DNA of 40,338 nt from Stenotrophomonas maltophilia. GTDB taxonomy: Bacteria > Pseudomonadota > Gammaproteobacteria > Xanthomonadales > Xanthomonadaceae. A program made the translations under genes and the position numbers. The stretch is taken from positions 18,487-58,824 of the forward strand of contig NZ_RAVT01000047.1 in NCBI RefSeq assembly GCF_013464915.1, written 5' to 3'. Positions 26,207-34,993 of this stretch are shown here, piece after piece; positions within the stretch are counted from its first letter, which is position 1; every line of letters starts with the position of its first letter. A model generated the notes under the pieces. It saw only the letters and a program-made list of their open reading frames with translations, had not been told where the DNA came from and did no database searches.

Positions 26207-26451
26207 GCAGGGCCTCCGGCCCTGCACCCGCCTTTGAAGCCGGAGCAACGGCAACAGCTGGGTTGAGGGTTTGGCGGGGCGGGTTGGTTCGCGGGGGACG
26301 CCATGAACCCGTCCCAGGGGGCTTGGCCGCGGCTTGCTCGCGTGCGCTGTCCTGCGCACACGGCAAGACCGGGGTTGGGCCTCCTGCCCAACCCGCCCGA
26401 GGCATGCCTCGGGCCCATGCCGCGGACACCCCCGCAAACCCAACCCGCCCC
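26207..26451 (+). repeat. Multi-hairpin structured repeat, long copy
   Basis: A 245-nt GC-rich element of nested and serial stems. It contains a lead hairpin (26207-26225, 8 bp), outer arms 26276-26287 with 26440-26451 (12 bp perfect), inner arms 26291-26297 with 26429-26435, and core arms 26327-26333 with 26419-26425. An internal block holds three more perfect hairpins (26342-26359, 26372-26394, and the 20-base palindrome 26395-26414). A related copy starts at 40180. No protein-like frame is convincing. It begins right after the permease stop, so it may also be a 3' end. Confidence 0.7.
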
Positions 26452-26478
26452 ACCTTCCACAGTCTCCTGGCGCGTCCA

Positions 26479-26541
26479 GTAGATCCACGTTGGTGGGTGT
26501 CGACCTTGGTCGACACGGTAGATCCACGCCATGCGTGGATG
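26479..26541 (+). repeat. SMAG repeat cluster
   Basis: A degenerate GTAGATCCACGTTGGTGG at 26479, a perfect palindrome GTGTCGACCTTGGTCGACAC at 26497-26516, and a regular element at 26518-26541 (GTAGATCCACG/CATGCGTGGATG). Together with the structured repeat they occupy the whole 378-nt gap between the permease and the lipoprotein gene. Confidence 0.75.
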
Positions 26542-26577
26542 CTGGTCATTGCCAGCGACCAAGGTGCCCGACGATGA

Positions 26578-26949
26578 TCATCTGCGGCCAAACCAGATGG
26601 TTTTCTGTATCCAGCCTGCGCCACCCATGCAGCCCATGAAGTGCTCGTGATTCTCCTTGGCGTTGACGTCCACGGTGTAGCGCTCGGTCTTTGGCATCAG
26701 CATCTTCTTGTATTTGCCATCCACGTCGCATGTCTCGCCTTCCTTGCAGACCGTCAGCACCTCGATCTCCTCGGTGCGCTCGACAACGTCCATCTTCTCC
26801 GGCCACTTCTCGTTGGCCTCTGCCCTGCAGCGCCACCGCGACTCATCCAGCGGATCAGCATGATCACTGAAGCGGGCCCATTCGGTCGCACAACCGCTGG
26901 TCAACAGCGCAATCCCCGCAGCAACGGCCATTCGCATGCGCGTCTCCAT
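26578..26949 (-). CDS. Small lipoprotein, tandem family copy 1
   Basis: A 123-residue predicted lipoprotein that I do not recognise. The signal METRMRMAVAAGIALLTSGC ends in the lipobox with cysteine at residue 20. The mature part has CRAEANEKWP, a CKEGETCDVDGKY pair of cysteines, MPKTERYTVDVNA and the end block CMGGAGW, then aromatic and basic residues. The same order of motifs occurs in the genes at 27299 and 27021. An AGGGAAAGAAAG stretch precedes the ATG. The periplasmic or outer-membrane location is inferred from the signal. Confidence 0.8.
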   Translation of the reverse strand: METRMRMAVAAGIALLTSGCATEWARFSDHADPLDESRWRCRAEANEKWPEKMDVVERTEEIEVLTVCKEGETCDVDGKYKKMLMPKTERYTVDVNAKENHEHFMGCMGGAGWIQKTIWFGRR

Positions 26950-27020
26950 CTTTCTTTCCCTGCCCTATCGCGGCGTCAATGTGCCACTTCCGGTTTCGGT
27001 TTCGGTTGCCAGAGCCAGCG

Positions 27021-27296
27021 ATCCTGTTACGACCCGCCCCAGCACCACATGCATCCAGTGTGCGCGCCATGACGGCTGCTCTGGTGCATGTCCAGGACGT
27101 AGCTCCTGACTTCCGGCCGCTGGACGCGACTGCAATTTCCATCCACGCCGCACTTGTTCCTGTCCTCCTCCCTGCACGTCTCCAGCTTCTACACCTGCAC
27201 GGTTCGCAGGGCCACTTCATTCTTCACTGGCCACTGTTGCCTCGACGCCGTTGAGCAGTAACCGGTCGAGCAGCCGTAGGCGGCTGCGCCCGCCTC
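27021..27296 (-). pseudogene. Degraded middle copy of the tandem lipoprotein family
   Basis: Translated on the minus strand, this gap reads as a third copy of the family: WPVKNEVALRTV aligns with [12 protein letters not shown] of the intact upstream copy, then CREEDRNKCGVDGN, RPEVRSYVLDM and GCM. It has an in-frame TAG at 27191-27189 after TVQV. A one-base shift follows the GCM codons, after which the GAG of the end motif resumes in another frame. No start codon or full signal sequence was found; only a GCSTGYC-like remnant of a lipobox remains. It fills most of the 349-nt gap between the intact copies. Confidence 0.72.
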
Positions 27297-27298
27297 GG

Positions 27299-27673
27299 CT
27301 AGCGGCGATTGAACCAGATGAGCTGCTGCTGCCAGCCGGCACCGGCCATGCAGGCATTGAACTCGCTGCTGCGGTCGGACGCGTTGACGTCCACGATGTA
27401 ACTCTCCTCTTTCGGCATGGGTACCATGTTGTACTTGCCGTCAATGGCGCAGACTTCATCAAGCCTGCAGGGCACCTTGCGGTCCTCGTAGACGGTGCGC
27501 GTGGCCACTTCATTCCTGACCGGCCAGTGATCGTCTGCCCGTGCCCTGCAACTCGCGTGGGCGGGGCCGAATGACCGCGCGCCCGCATCCATCTTCACCC
27601 ATTCCATCGTGCAGCCACTGCTGGCCAGCATGATGCCGATCACCCCCATCATTCCCATCGCGCGCGTGATCAT
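27299..27673 (-). CDS. Small lipoprotein, tandem family copy 3
   Basis: A 124-residue predicted lipoprotein homologous to copy 1. [21 protein letters not shown] forms the signal and lipobox. The mature part has [42 protein letters not shown] and CMAGAGW. AAGGAG lies eight bases before the ATG, the best ribosome site in the array, and it selects this start over the longer open frame. As the most upstream copy it may lead a transcript that also reads through the pseudogene and copy 1. Confidence 0.82.
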   Translation of the reverse strand: MITRAMGMMGVIGIMLASSGCTMEWVKMDAGARSFGPAHASCRARADDHWPVRNEVATRTVYEDRKVPCRLDEVCAIDGKYNMVPMPKEESYIVDVNASDRSSEFNACMAGAGWQQQLIWFNRR

Positions 27674-27912
27674 CGAAGTACTCCTTTCCCTGGCGCTCGC
27701 CGGAACTCCTGCGGCACTTCGATGGTGTTTCGCAGCACGAGGGCTGTCCACGACCGGAACCGATTCCAGCGCAAGCGCAGCTTCCCCCATTCAGCTCGCG
27801 CTATGCCTGACTCGATCCAAAGCCCCTCCACTGGCTGTGGGCACAACCGCGCCGCGTGTTCGGTGCAACAGCCCAGCGCCACGCCACAGGCCCAGCCATG
27901 GGTCGGATCACG

Positions 27913-27918
27913 TAAAAT
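27913..27918 (+). promoter_or_regulatory. Candidate -10 box of mtnB
   Basis: TAAAAT ends 7 nt before ATG 27926. If it is used, transcription would start at or next to the start codon and the message would be leaderless. No good -35 box was seen. The rest of the 252-nt gap from 27674 holds no gene or repeat that I can identify. Confidence 0.35.
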
Positions 27919-27925
27919 GGCGGCC

Positions 27926-28567
27926 ATGGACACCCCCACCTTCCCGTACGACACCGCGCGCCTGAGCGAACTGGCCCAGCTGCTGATCGACAACGTCCGC
28001 GAACTGGCCCACGCCGGCTGGACCCCGGCCACCAGCAGCAACTTCTCCCACCGCCTGGACGACCGCCACGCCGCGATCACCGTCTCGGGCAAGGACAAGG
28101 GCCGCCTGATCGAGGACGACATCATGGTGGTGGACTTCGACGGCAAGGCCGTCGGCCGCCCGCTGCGCCCCTCCGCCGAAACCCTGCTGCACACCCAGCT
28201 GTACCGCCGCTTCCCGGAGATCGGCTGCGTGCTGCACACCCATTCGCCGGTGCAGACCATCGCCTCGCGCCTGTACGCGCCGCAGGGCCATGTGCACCTG
28301 GAAGGCTACGAGCTGCTGAAGGCCTTCGCCGGCAACAGCACCCATGAGATGGCCGTGGATGTGCCCGTGTTCGCCAACACCCAGGACATGAACGTGCTTT
28401 CGAAGCAGGTCGATGACCTGCTCGACCGGCAGAACCTGTGGGGTTACCTGATCGACGGCCACGGCCTGTACGCTTGGGGCCGTGACATGGCCGAGGCACG
28501 CCGCCACCTGGAAGCATTCGAATTCCTGTTCCACTGCGAGCTGGAACTGCGCAAGCTGCGCGGCTGA
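27926..28567 (+). CDS. mtnB: Methylthioribulose-1-phosphate dehydratase MtnB
   Basis: Methionine-salvage enzyme of the class II aldolase fold, 213 residues. It has the zinc-binding HTHS in [10 protein letters not shown] near 93-102, the substrate segment [10 protein letters not shown] near 32-41 and [12 protein letters not shown] near 178-189. ATG 27917, three codons earlier, is also in frame. It leads the mtnB-mtnD-mtnC group; the isomerase (mtnA) and the final aminotransferase are not in the window. Confidence 0.94.
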   Translation: MDTPTFPYDTARLSELAQLLIDNVRELAHAGWTPATSSNFSHRLDDRHAAITVSGKDKGRLIEDDIMVVDFDGKAVGRPLRPSAETLLHTQLYRRFPEIGCVLHTHSPVQTIASRLYAPQGHVHLEGYELLKAFAGNSTHEMAVDVPVFANTQDMNVLSKQVDDLLDRQNLWGYLIDGHGLYAWGRDMAEARRHLEAFEFLFHCELELRKLRG

Positions 28568-28578
28568 ACCCGGGCGCA

Positions 28579-28607
28579 GGTGCAGATGCCGATCCGGAAT
28601 CTGCACC
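28579..28607 (+). terminator. 9-bp hairpin between mtnB and mtnD
   Basis: GGTGCAGAT pairs perfectly with ATCTGCACC around an 11-base loop in the 92-nt gap. Without a T-tract it could be an attenuator, a processing site or an operator rather than a full terminator. Confidence 0.5.
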
Positions 28608-28659
28608 TCGTGTCCACCCTGCTACCCTGTCTTCCCCCCGAGACGTTCAAGCTGCCGCC

Positions 28660-29217
28660 ATGAGCCGACTGCGCATCTACGACGACACCCGCCCCGAATC
28701 GCCGCTGCTGGACACCCAGGACGGCGCGGTCATTGCTGCCGAACTGCAGAAGATCGGCGTCACCTTCGAACGCTGGCAGGCCACTGCACCGGTCGCACCC
28801 GGCGCCAGCCAGGAGGAAGTGTTCGCCGCCTACCGCGCCGACATCGATCGCCTGGTCGCCGAGAACGGCTTCAAGAGCGTGGATGTGGCCTCGATCGCCC
28901 CGGACAACCCGAACCGGGCCGAGCTGCGCAAGAAGTTCCTCGACGAACATTTCCACAAGGAAGACGAAGTGCGTTTCTTCGTCGCAGGCTCCGGCCTGTT
29001 CACCCTGCACGTGGAAGACAAGGTCTACGAGATCGAGTGCGTGAAGGACGACCTGATCGCCGTACCCGATGGCACCACCCACTGGTTCGACATGGGCGAT
29101 GAGCCGAGCTTCGTGGCGATCCGCTTCTTCACCGAGCCGGATGGCTGGGTCGGTCACTTCACCGGCACCGACATCGCGCAGAAGTTCCCCCGTTACGTAC
29201 CCACCCAGGCGTCCTGA
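28660..29217 (+). CDS. mtnD: Acireductone dioxygenase MtnD
   Basis: Metal-dependent cupin that cleaves acireductone to the methionine keto-acid precursor and formate (with Fe) in methionine salvage. The 185-residue product has the metal ligands in [13 protein letters not shown] near 95-107 (H-x-H and E) and the later histidine in [10 protein letters not shown]. Length is standard. It is 3 nt before mtnC. Confidence 0.94.
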   Translation: MSRLRIYDDTRPESPLLDTQDGAVIAAELQKIGVTFERWQATAPVAPGASQEEVFAAYRADIDRLVAENGFKSVDVASIAPDNPNRAELRKKFLDEHFHKEDEVRFFVAGSGLFTLHVEDKVYEIECVKDDLIAVPDGTTHWFDMGDEPSFVAIRFFTEPDGWVGHFTGTDIAQKFPRYVPTQAS

Positions 29218-29220
29218 TCC

Positions 29221-29916
29221 ATGCAGCCCCGCGTCATCCTGACCGATATCGAAGGCACCACCAGCAGCATCTCGTTCGTCAAGAACGTGCTGTTTCCCTA
29301 TGCCCGCAAGGCCTTGCCCGCGTTCGTCGCCGAACACGGGAAGCAGCCGGAGGTGCGTCGCTGGCTGGATGCAGTGGCCACCGAGATCGGCGGCGCCTGC
29401 CAGGACAGCCTGGTGGCCGAGACGCTGCAGGGCTGGATCGACCAGGACCGCAAGCACACCGCGCTGAAGGCACTGCAGGGCCTGATCTGGGACGAAGGCT
29501 ACCGCCGGGGCGATTACACCGCCCACTTCTACCCGGAGGTGGCGCCGATGCTGAAGGGCTGGCATGCCTCGGGCCTGCCGCTGTACGTGTACTCCTCCGG
29601 CTCGGTGCCCGCGCAGAAGCTGTTCTTCGGCTTCAGCGACGCCGGTGACCTCAGCCCACTGGTATCGGGCTGGTTCGACACCGAAGTCGGCGGCAAGCGC
29701 GAGGCCGACAGCTACCGCCGCATCGTGCAGGCCATTGGCGTGCCGGCCGGCGAGATCCTGTTCCTGTCAGATGTGGTGGAAGAACTGGATGCTGCCCGCG
29801 AAGCCGGCCTGCAGACCCGCCTGATTGATCGCCTGGATGACTACCCGCTGCCGCGCACCGGCCAGGCCGCCAACGGCCACGAGCGGGTCGAGAACTTCCA
29901 GCAGATCCAACTGTAA
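29221..29916 (+). CDS. mtnC: Enolase-phosphatase E1 MtnC
   Basis: HAD-family bifunctional enzyme that enolises and dephosphorylates 2,3-diketo-5-methylthiopentyl-1-phosphate, yielding the acireductone used by MtnD. The 231-residue product opens with the motif [14 protein letters not shown], where the catalytic Asp is kept. It has YVYSSGS (motif II) and a Lys followed by [12 protein letters not shown] (motif IV). The 3-nt spacing after mtnD shows co-transcription. Confidence 0.94.
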   Translation: MQPRVILTDIEGTTSSISFVKNVLFPYARKALPAFVAEHGKQPEVRRWLDAVATEIGGACQDSLVAETLQGWIDQDRKHTALKALQGLIWDEGYRRGDYTAHFYPEVAPMLKGWHASGLPLYVYSSGSVPAQKLFFGFSDAGDLSPLVSGWFDTEVGGKREADSYRRIVQAIGVPAGEILFLSDVVEELDAAREAGLQTRLIDRLDDYPLPRTGQAANGHERVENFQQIQL

Positions 29917-29935
29917 AGCGCCACCCCGCTGCGCT

Positions 29936-30042
29936 CGCCGGGCATGGCCCGGCGCTACCGGGCGAAGGCTCTGGTATATGCCAACCTTGGTTGGCGTTCG
30001 CTGCGTACGTCAGAAGCGTGCCAACCAAGGTTGGCAACTACC
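29936..30042. repeat. Three SMAG repeats between mtnC and the beta-mannosidase gene
   Basis: 29936-29959 is a minus-strand element (GCGCCGGG/CCCGGCG). 29974-29998 (plus) and 30018-30042 (minus) form an inverted pair with the core GCCAACCTTGGTTGGC, bounded by CTCTGGTA and TACCAGAG. They separate convergent operons. Confidence 0.78.
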
Positions 30043-30057
30043 AGAGCGGTGCCGCCC

Positions 30058-32676
30058 TCAACGGTCGTTGAGGGTTTTTACTTTCAGGGCTTCGCGCAGC
30101 GTCACCAGGTCCACCGGGCCGCGTACGGCGATATCGCGGGCTTCGCCCGGCAGCAGGTCCAGCAGGTTGTCTTCAACCCGCACATCCAGCGCGCCGAAGT
30201 CGATCCACGTCGCGCGCACATACGCCGCGCTTTCCAAGCGCAGACGGTAGTGGTCGCCTTCGATGGACAGCGTGGCCTTCAGCGTCTGCCGCGGCAATAT
30301 CTGCTCCTTCGCCTCGACGAAACCAACCACCTGGCGCGCACTGACCTTGCCATCCTGCAGCAGCTCGAACACCGCCACGGTGCGCTTCGGGTCGGCACCA
30401 GCCAGCAGCTCGGCATCGCGGAAATCACCGATCGAGGTGACACCGGCAGCGGCCAGCGTCACCGCTTCCTCGCGACGACGCAGCACCTTGCCGTCCAGAT
30501 CCATCACCCGCAGCCGCCAACGTGCCTCCTGCGCGGCGCCATCATTGATCAGGCGCACCCGCGTGCTGCCCTCGTCGCGCAGCGCAGCAACCGTCACCGG
30601 CGCGAAGAAACGCCGCGCGGCAAAGTGCAGCGCCTTCCAGCGACCGAAGTAGTCCACGCTGGACCATGAAGCGCCCGGCCACACATCGTTGAGCTGCCAG
30701 TACAGCGAGCCCATCGTGTATGGCCGCGAGGCGCGGTGATGCAGCGCCGCCAGGGCGATGCCATCGGCCTGCATCACCTGGCTCAGGTAGACGAAGTCCT
30801 CGAAGTCCTTCGGCGAGCCGTAGCCCAGTTCGATGTAATGCAGCAGGCGGCTGTTGCCCTCGCCGGCCATGAATTTCTGGTGTGCACGGATCACCGGGCT
30901 GTCGATGCGCTGCTCGGCACGGGTGGCGATCTGGTCCACCGTCGCCACCGACGGCCACGCCTGCAGGCCGTACTCGGACATGAAGCGCGGCGTCTCGCGC
31001 AGGTAGGCCTGCACCGGCAGCGCCGGATTGCCCCAGACCTGCCAGTAGTGCTTGTCACCGCGGGTCGAGTCGTTCGCCTTTTCATCCAGATCGTTGCTGG
31101 GCGAACTGGACCAGTACGGCACGCCCAGCCCCTCCTCGCCCACCACCTGGCGCAGGTCGTGGCCGAACAGGTCGACGTAGCCCTGCCAGACCTTCGCCGC
31201 AAATGCCGGGCCAGCTGCCTTCAGGTCGCGGCCGTGGCCCCAGTCCTTCCAGGCGGTTTCTTCCTCGTTGTTGCCACACCACAGCACGATGCTGGGGTGA
31301 TGGCGCAGGCGCCGCACGTTGTCGCGCGCCTCGGCGACCACGCTTGCGCGGAAGGCCGGATCGTAGCCCGGCTGCATGCCGCCGCCGAACATGAAGTCCT
31401 GCCAGACCAGCAGGCCCAGCTCATCGGCGATGTCGAAGAACGCATCGTCCTCGTAGTAGCCGCCGCCCCAGTTGCGCAGCATGTTCATGTTGGCGTCGCG
31501 CGCGGCCACCAGCACCTGACGCAGGCGCGCGGCATCGACGCGCGCGGGGAAGGCATCGAACGGAATGACGTTGGCGCCCTTGGCGAAGATCTCCACGCCG
31601 TTGATGACGAAGGCAAAGCCCTGCCCGCCCTTGTCGTCATTTTCGCGGCGCAGTTCGACCGTGCGCAGGCCGATGCGCTGCTCGCGGACCAGCTCCGGCC
31701 TGCCACCGTCGCCCAGGCGGGCCTGTACCGTGTAGCGGTCCTGCGCGCCATGACCCACCGGCCACCAGCGCCGGGGATCGGCCAGTTCAACCGGAACCTC
31801 GATGCTGTTCTGGCCGGGCTTCAGCAGCACCGTGCGCTGCACCTGTGCCACGCTGCGGCCCTGCGGATCGCGCACATCCGCATTGACCACCGCAGAACCG
31901 GCTGCACTCCCCTGCTCCACCTGCAGCAGCACCGCCAGCTTCGCCTGTTCCGCGCTCAATGCATCGGTGCGCACGGCCAGATCGGTCAATCGATGCGTAT
32001 CCCAGGTCTGCAGGTCGACACCGCGCCAGACGCCGGCGGTGACATAGCGCGGGCCCCAGTCCCAACCGAAGTGGTAGGCCGGCTTGCGCGCGAAGTTGCC
32101 CACCATCGCGTCTTTGGGCTCATCCCCATAAGGCGAAGGATAGTTGCCGGCGATCCTGTGTGGCATTGCCTGCACACCCGGCAGCAGCGTGCGGATCGGT
32201 GAGCGGAACACGATCTGCAGTTCATTGCCGCTCGCGCGCAGGCGCCCTTCCACGCGCGCGCGCCAGCTGCGGTGCGCGTTATCCGCGCGCAGCAGCGGCT
32301 TGCCATTGAGGCTGACCTCGGCGTAGGTATCCAGCCCGTCAAAGCGCAGTTCCGCATTCGGCTTGGCCAGCGTCGCCGCATCCACGTCAAAGCGGGCGCG
32401 GTACTCCCAGGCAGCCAGGCCGATCCATTGCAGCTCGGCCTCAGGCGCACCGACGTACGGATCGCGGATCAGCCCATGCGCCAGTAGGTCGGTGTGCACG
32501 CTGCCCGGCACCTTCGCCGCCCGCCATTGCTGCAGGCCCGGGTGGGCTGCACCCTCGGCGTCGCCGGGAAGCATGCGGAATTCCCACTGCGCCTGCAGCG
32601 GAGCTGCGGCCACCGGGAAGGAGATGGCTGCAATCAGCAGCAGGAGCAGACGGACAACGAGGGAAATGCGATGCAC
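30058..32676 (-). CDS. Exported GH2 beta-mannosidase
   Basis: Glycoside hydrolase that removes beta-linked mannose, for example the core mannose of N-glycans or from mannan oligomers. From GTG 32676 (CAGGAG six bases upstream) it is 872 residues, with a signal peptide MHRISLVVRLLLLLIAAISF. Then come the jelly-roll domain (WEYRARFDVD, LRFDGLDTYAEVSLNG), the Ig-like domain, and the TIM barrel with acid/base Glu in WCGNNEEETAW and nucleophile Glu in FMSEYGLQAWPS. WDWGPRYVTAGVWR is typical of beta-mannosidases. It is the last gene of the leftward mannose cluster, separated from the isomerase gene by SMAG repeats. Confidence 0.9.
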   Translation of the reverse strand: MHRISLVVRLLLLLIAAISFPVAAAPLQAQWEFRMLPGDAEGAAHPGLQQWRAAKVPGSVHTDLLAHGLIRDPYVGAPEAELQWIGLAAWEYRARFDVDAATLAKPNAELRFDGLDTYAEVSLNGKPLLRADNAHRSWRARVEGRLRASGNELQIVFRSPIRTLLPGVQAMPHRIAGNYPSPYGDEPKDAMVGNFARKPAYHFGWDWGPRYVTAGVWRGVDLQTWDTHRLTDLAVRTDALSAEQAKLAVLLQVEQGSAAGSAVVNADVRDPQGRSVAQVQRTVLLKPGQNSIEVPVELADPRRWWPVGHGAQDRYTVQARLGDGGRPELVREQRIGLRTVELRRENDDKGGQGFAFVINGVEIFAKGANVIPFDAFPARVDAARLRQVLVAARDANMNMLRNWGGGYYEDDAFFDIADELGLLVWQDFMFGGGMQPGYDPAFRASVVAEARDNVRRLRHHPSIVLWCGNNEEETAWKDWGHGRDLKAAGPAFAAKVWQGYVDLFGHDLRQVVGEEGLGVPYWSSSPSNDLDEKANDSTRGDKHYWQVWGNPALPVQAYLRETPRFMSEYGLQAWPSVATVDQIATRAEQRIDSPVIRAHQKFMAGEGNSRLLHYIELGYGSPKDFEDFVYLSQVMQADGIALAALHHRASRPYTMGSLYWQLNDVWPGASWSSVDYFGRWKALHFAARRFFAPVTVAALRDEGSTRVRLINDGAAQEARWRLRVMDLDGKVLRRREEAVTLAAAGVTSIGDFRDAELLAGADPKRTVAVFELLQDGKVSARQVVGFVEAKEQILPRQTLKATLSIEGDHYRLRLESAAYVRATWIDFGALDVRVEDNLLDLLPGEARDIAVRGPVDLVTLREALKVKTLNDR

Positions 32677-32695
32677 GTGGCGCTCCTGTTTTTCC

Positions 32696-32752
32696 GCCGG
32701 GCGTGACCCGGCGCTACCGATTTCGGATTGCCAGGCATGGCCTGGCACTACC
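32696..32752 (-). repeat. Two minus-strand SMAG repeats
   Basis: 32696-32718 (GCGCCGGG/CCCGGC around GTCA-type centre) and 32729-32752 (GTGCCAGG/CCTGGCA) occupy the gap between the isomerase and beta-mannosidase genes. They could reduce read-through into the latter. Confidence 0.75.
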
Positions 32753-32767
32753 GCCTTCGAACGATCT

Positions 32768-33994
32768 TCAACGCACGACGTTCAACACTTCGTAGCACGC
32801 GCCCATGGTGTGGTAATCCACCTTGCCGGCCGGGCTCTTCTCGTCGCTGTACTTGCGGTTGTCGGCATCGAGGATGCGGAACCAGGCGCCGTACTGGTGG
32901 TCGACGAAGTGCTCCCACGAATACGCCCAGATGCGCTCGTACCACTGCCAGTAGCGGTCATCGCCGGTGCGCTTGGCCATCAGCGCGGCGGTCGCCAGCG
33001 TCTCGGCCTGCACCCAGAAGTACTTGTCGTCGTCGCAGACGAAGCTGTCGCCACCGATCGGTGCGCCGTCCATGCCCGGCTGCCGGCGCGATTCCGGTGC
33101 GAAGCCGTAGTACAGGCCACCCCGGGCGTCATCCCAGCTGCGCGCCACGGCCACGTCAAACAGGTGCTGCGCGGTCGGCACCAGCCAATCGGCCTGCACG
33201 TGGCGGTCCAGGATCAGCAGCAGCTTGGCCCACTCGGTCTGGTGGCCGGGCTGGAAGCCCCACGGGCGGAACAGGTGCTTGGGGTCGTCCAGGTTGTAGT
33301 CCCAGTCGATTTCCCAGTTGGAATCGTAATGTTCCCAGACCAGGCCACCGGCCTTGGCGGCCTGGCGGCGGGTCATGTTGTCGGCCAGCTGCAGCGCGCG
33401 CTCGACATAACGCTGCTCGCCACTGGCCTCGAACGCCGCCAGCATCGCCTCGCACATGTGCATGTTGGCATTCTGGCCGCGGTAGCCGGTGAAGTTCCAC
33501 TGACCGTCAGCCTCGTCCTTGTACAGGCCGTGCTGCGGCTCCCAGAAGCGCGCTTCCAGCAGCTGCCAGGTCTCGTCCATCCAGGCACGGGCCTGCTCGA
33601 TGCCGGCCTTCAATGCGCAGCTGTAGGCCAGCAGCACGAAGGCCACGCCGTAGCAGTGGTTCATGTCGTCCTCGACCTTGCCGTCGCGCAGGGTCCAGGC
33701 ATAGCCGCCGGTAACCGGATTGCGATGCACTTCGCGCAGGTAACGTACGCCGTGCTCGACGGCGTCGCGGTATTCGGCGTTGCCGAATTCGCGGTAGGCC
33801 ATCGCGTAGTTGAAGACGAAGCGCGTACTGCTCACCAGATGGCGGTGGCTGGCATCGTAGATGCTGCCGTCATCCCGGAAGTAGTGGAAGAAGCCACCGT
33901 TCGGATCGATGCAGCGTGGGTGGTAGAACGCCATCGTGTCGGCGATATGCGCACGCAGGAACGCGGGCGAACGGAAATCGGGCGAGGTGCTCAT
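32768..33994 (-). CDS. AGE-family sugar epimerase, probable D-mannose isomerase
   Basis: A cytoplasmic alpha/alpha-barrel enzyme of 408 residues. Conserved His-bearing motifs are RGQNANMHMCEA near 175, GFQPGHQTEWAKLLL near 245, and DYHTMGACYE at the end. In this family they mark N-acylglucosamine 2-epimerase, YihS and mannose isomerase. The mannosidase neighbours and adjacent fructokinase-type gene favour mannose to fructose isomerisation. There is no signal peptide. The start overlaps the kinase stop by 4 nt (ATGA). Confidence 0.87.
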   Translation of the reverse strand: MSTSPDFRSPAFLRAHIADTMAFYHPRCIDPNGGFFHYFRDDGSIYDASHRHLVSSTRFVFNYAMAYREFGNAEYRDAVEHGVRYLREVHRNPVTGGYAWTLRDGKVEDDMNHCYGVAFVLLAYSCALKAGIEQARAWMDETWQLLEARFWEPQHGLYKDEADGQWNFTGYRGQNANMHMCEAMLAAFEASGEQRYVERALQLADNMTRRQAAKAGGLVWEHYDSNWEIDWDYNLDDPKHLFRPWGFQPGHQTEWAKLLLILDRHVQADWLVPTAQHLFDVAVARSWDDARGGLYYGFAPESRRQPGMDGAPIGGDSFVCDDDKYFWVQAETLATAALMAKRTGDDRYWQWYERIWAYSWEHFVDHQYGAWFRILDADNRKYSDEKSPAGKVDYHTMGACYEVLNVVR

Positions 33995-34986
33995 GCGGTA
34001 ATGTCCTGGGCCTGCAGCAGCTGCTGCACTTCATCGAGCGAGGGCATCGCGGCGAACGCGCCCTTGCGGGTAACAGCCAGCGCGCCGACCGCGGCACCGA
34101 AGCGCAGCGTGGCGGTGATCGCCTCCGGGTCCTGGCAGAACGCGGCAAAGCCTGCGCCGGCCCCTCCACGCTCCAGCAGGCCGACCAGCACGCCACCGAC
34201 GAAGGCATCGCCGGCGGCCGTGGTATCGACGGTGGCCACGCGGAAGCTGGTGACCGTGCCGTGGTTGTCGCGCGTGTACCAGTGCAGCGTGGCCGCACCA
34301 TCGGTAACGATTACCCAGCGCGCCTGCGCGGCCAGCAGGCGCTTGAGCACCACCGCCTCGCCGTCGGCACCCAGCGGTGCCGCCAGGTAGTCCAGCTCCT
34401 CGCGCGACAGCTTGACCAGGTCGGCGCGCTCCAACGCCTGCCACAGGCGCGGCGTCGGATCTTCGTTGGCCGGCCACAGAGCCGGGCGCAGGTTGAGGTC
34501 CAGGCTGACCACCGCACCGGCGGCACGGGCGCGCTCCATGCCGGCGAAGGTCGCCTCGGCGATGGACGGCTCGGTCAGGCTGTTGGAGCAGACGTGGAAG
34601 CACTGCGCGCTGTCGAAGCACACGGCCTGGAAGTCGCTGTCACGGAACAGCAGATCGGCGGCCGGCGGGCGGTAGAAACTGAAGCTGCGCTCGCCGCCAG
34701 CATCCAGCGCGACGAAGGCCAGTGCGGTCTTGGCCGCATCGGTACGCACGATGTAATCCGTGCCAACGCCGTGTTCGACCAGGCTATCGGCCAGGAAATC
34801 ACCGAACATGTCGCGGCCCAGCATGCCGACGAACTGGGTCTTCGCACCCAGCCGTGCGGCGGCTACCGCGACGTTGGCCGGCGCGCCGCCGGCGTACTGC
34901 AGGAACGCCCGCGGCGTGTCGGCAGAGGCCGGCGGCTGCGCTAGTAGATCGATCAAAATTTCGCCGAAGCAAACGATGGAACCCAT
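33991..34986 (-). CDS. PfkB-family sugar kinase, probable fructokinase
   Basis: A 331-residue ribokinase-fold enzyme. The N-terminal signature is FGEILIDLLAQPP with QYAGGAPANVAVAAARLGA, and the C-terminal signature DTTAAGDAFVGGVLVGLLE holds the catalytic Asp. In this cluster it would phosphorylate fructose made from mannose, feeding fructose-6-phosphate into central metabolism. The long upstream open frame is ignored because ATG 34986 begins the conserved strand. It lies 7 nt after the transporter gene and is coupled to the isomerase gene. Confidence 0.9.
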   Translation of the reverse strand: MGSIVCFGEILIDLLAQPPASADTPRAFLQYAGGAPANVAVAAARLGAKTQFVGMLGRDMFGDFLADSLVEHGVGTDYIVRTDAAKTALAFVALDAGGERSFSFYRPPAADLLFRDSDFQAVCFDSAQCFHVCSNSLTEPSIAEATFAGMERARAAGAVVSLDLNLRPALWPANEDPTPRLWQALERADLVKLSREELDYLAAPLGADGEAVVLKRLLAAQARWVIVTDGAATLHWYTRDNHGTVTSFRVATVDTTAAGDAFVGGVLVGLLERGGAGAGFAAFCQDPEAITATLRFGAAVGALAVTRKGAFAAMPSLDEVQQLLQAQDITA

Positions 34987-34993
34987 TCCGGAC

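Noticed and set aside
26171..26624. Minus-strand open frames over the structured repeat, with a similar frame at 40117-40335
   Set aside because: Their similarity is explained by the shared DNA repeat. Conservation follows base pairing, not codons, and no ribosome site is present.
26965..27220. Two open frames (118 and 70 codons) in the lipoprotein gap as real genes
   Set aside because: They are frames of the degraded middle lipoprotein copy and its antisense. The homologous frame is interrupted by a stop and a frameshift.
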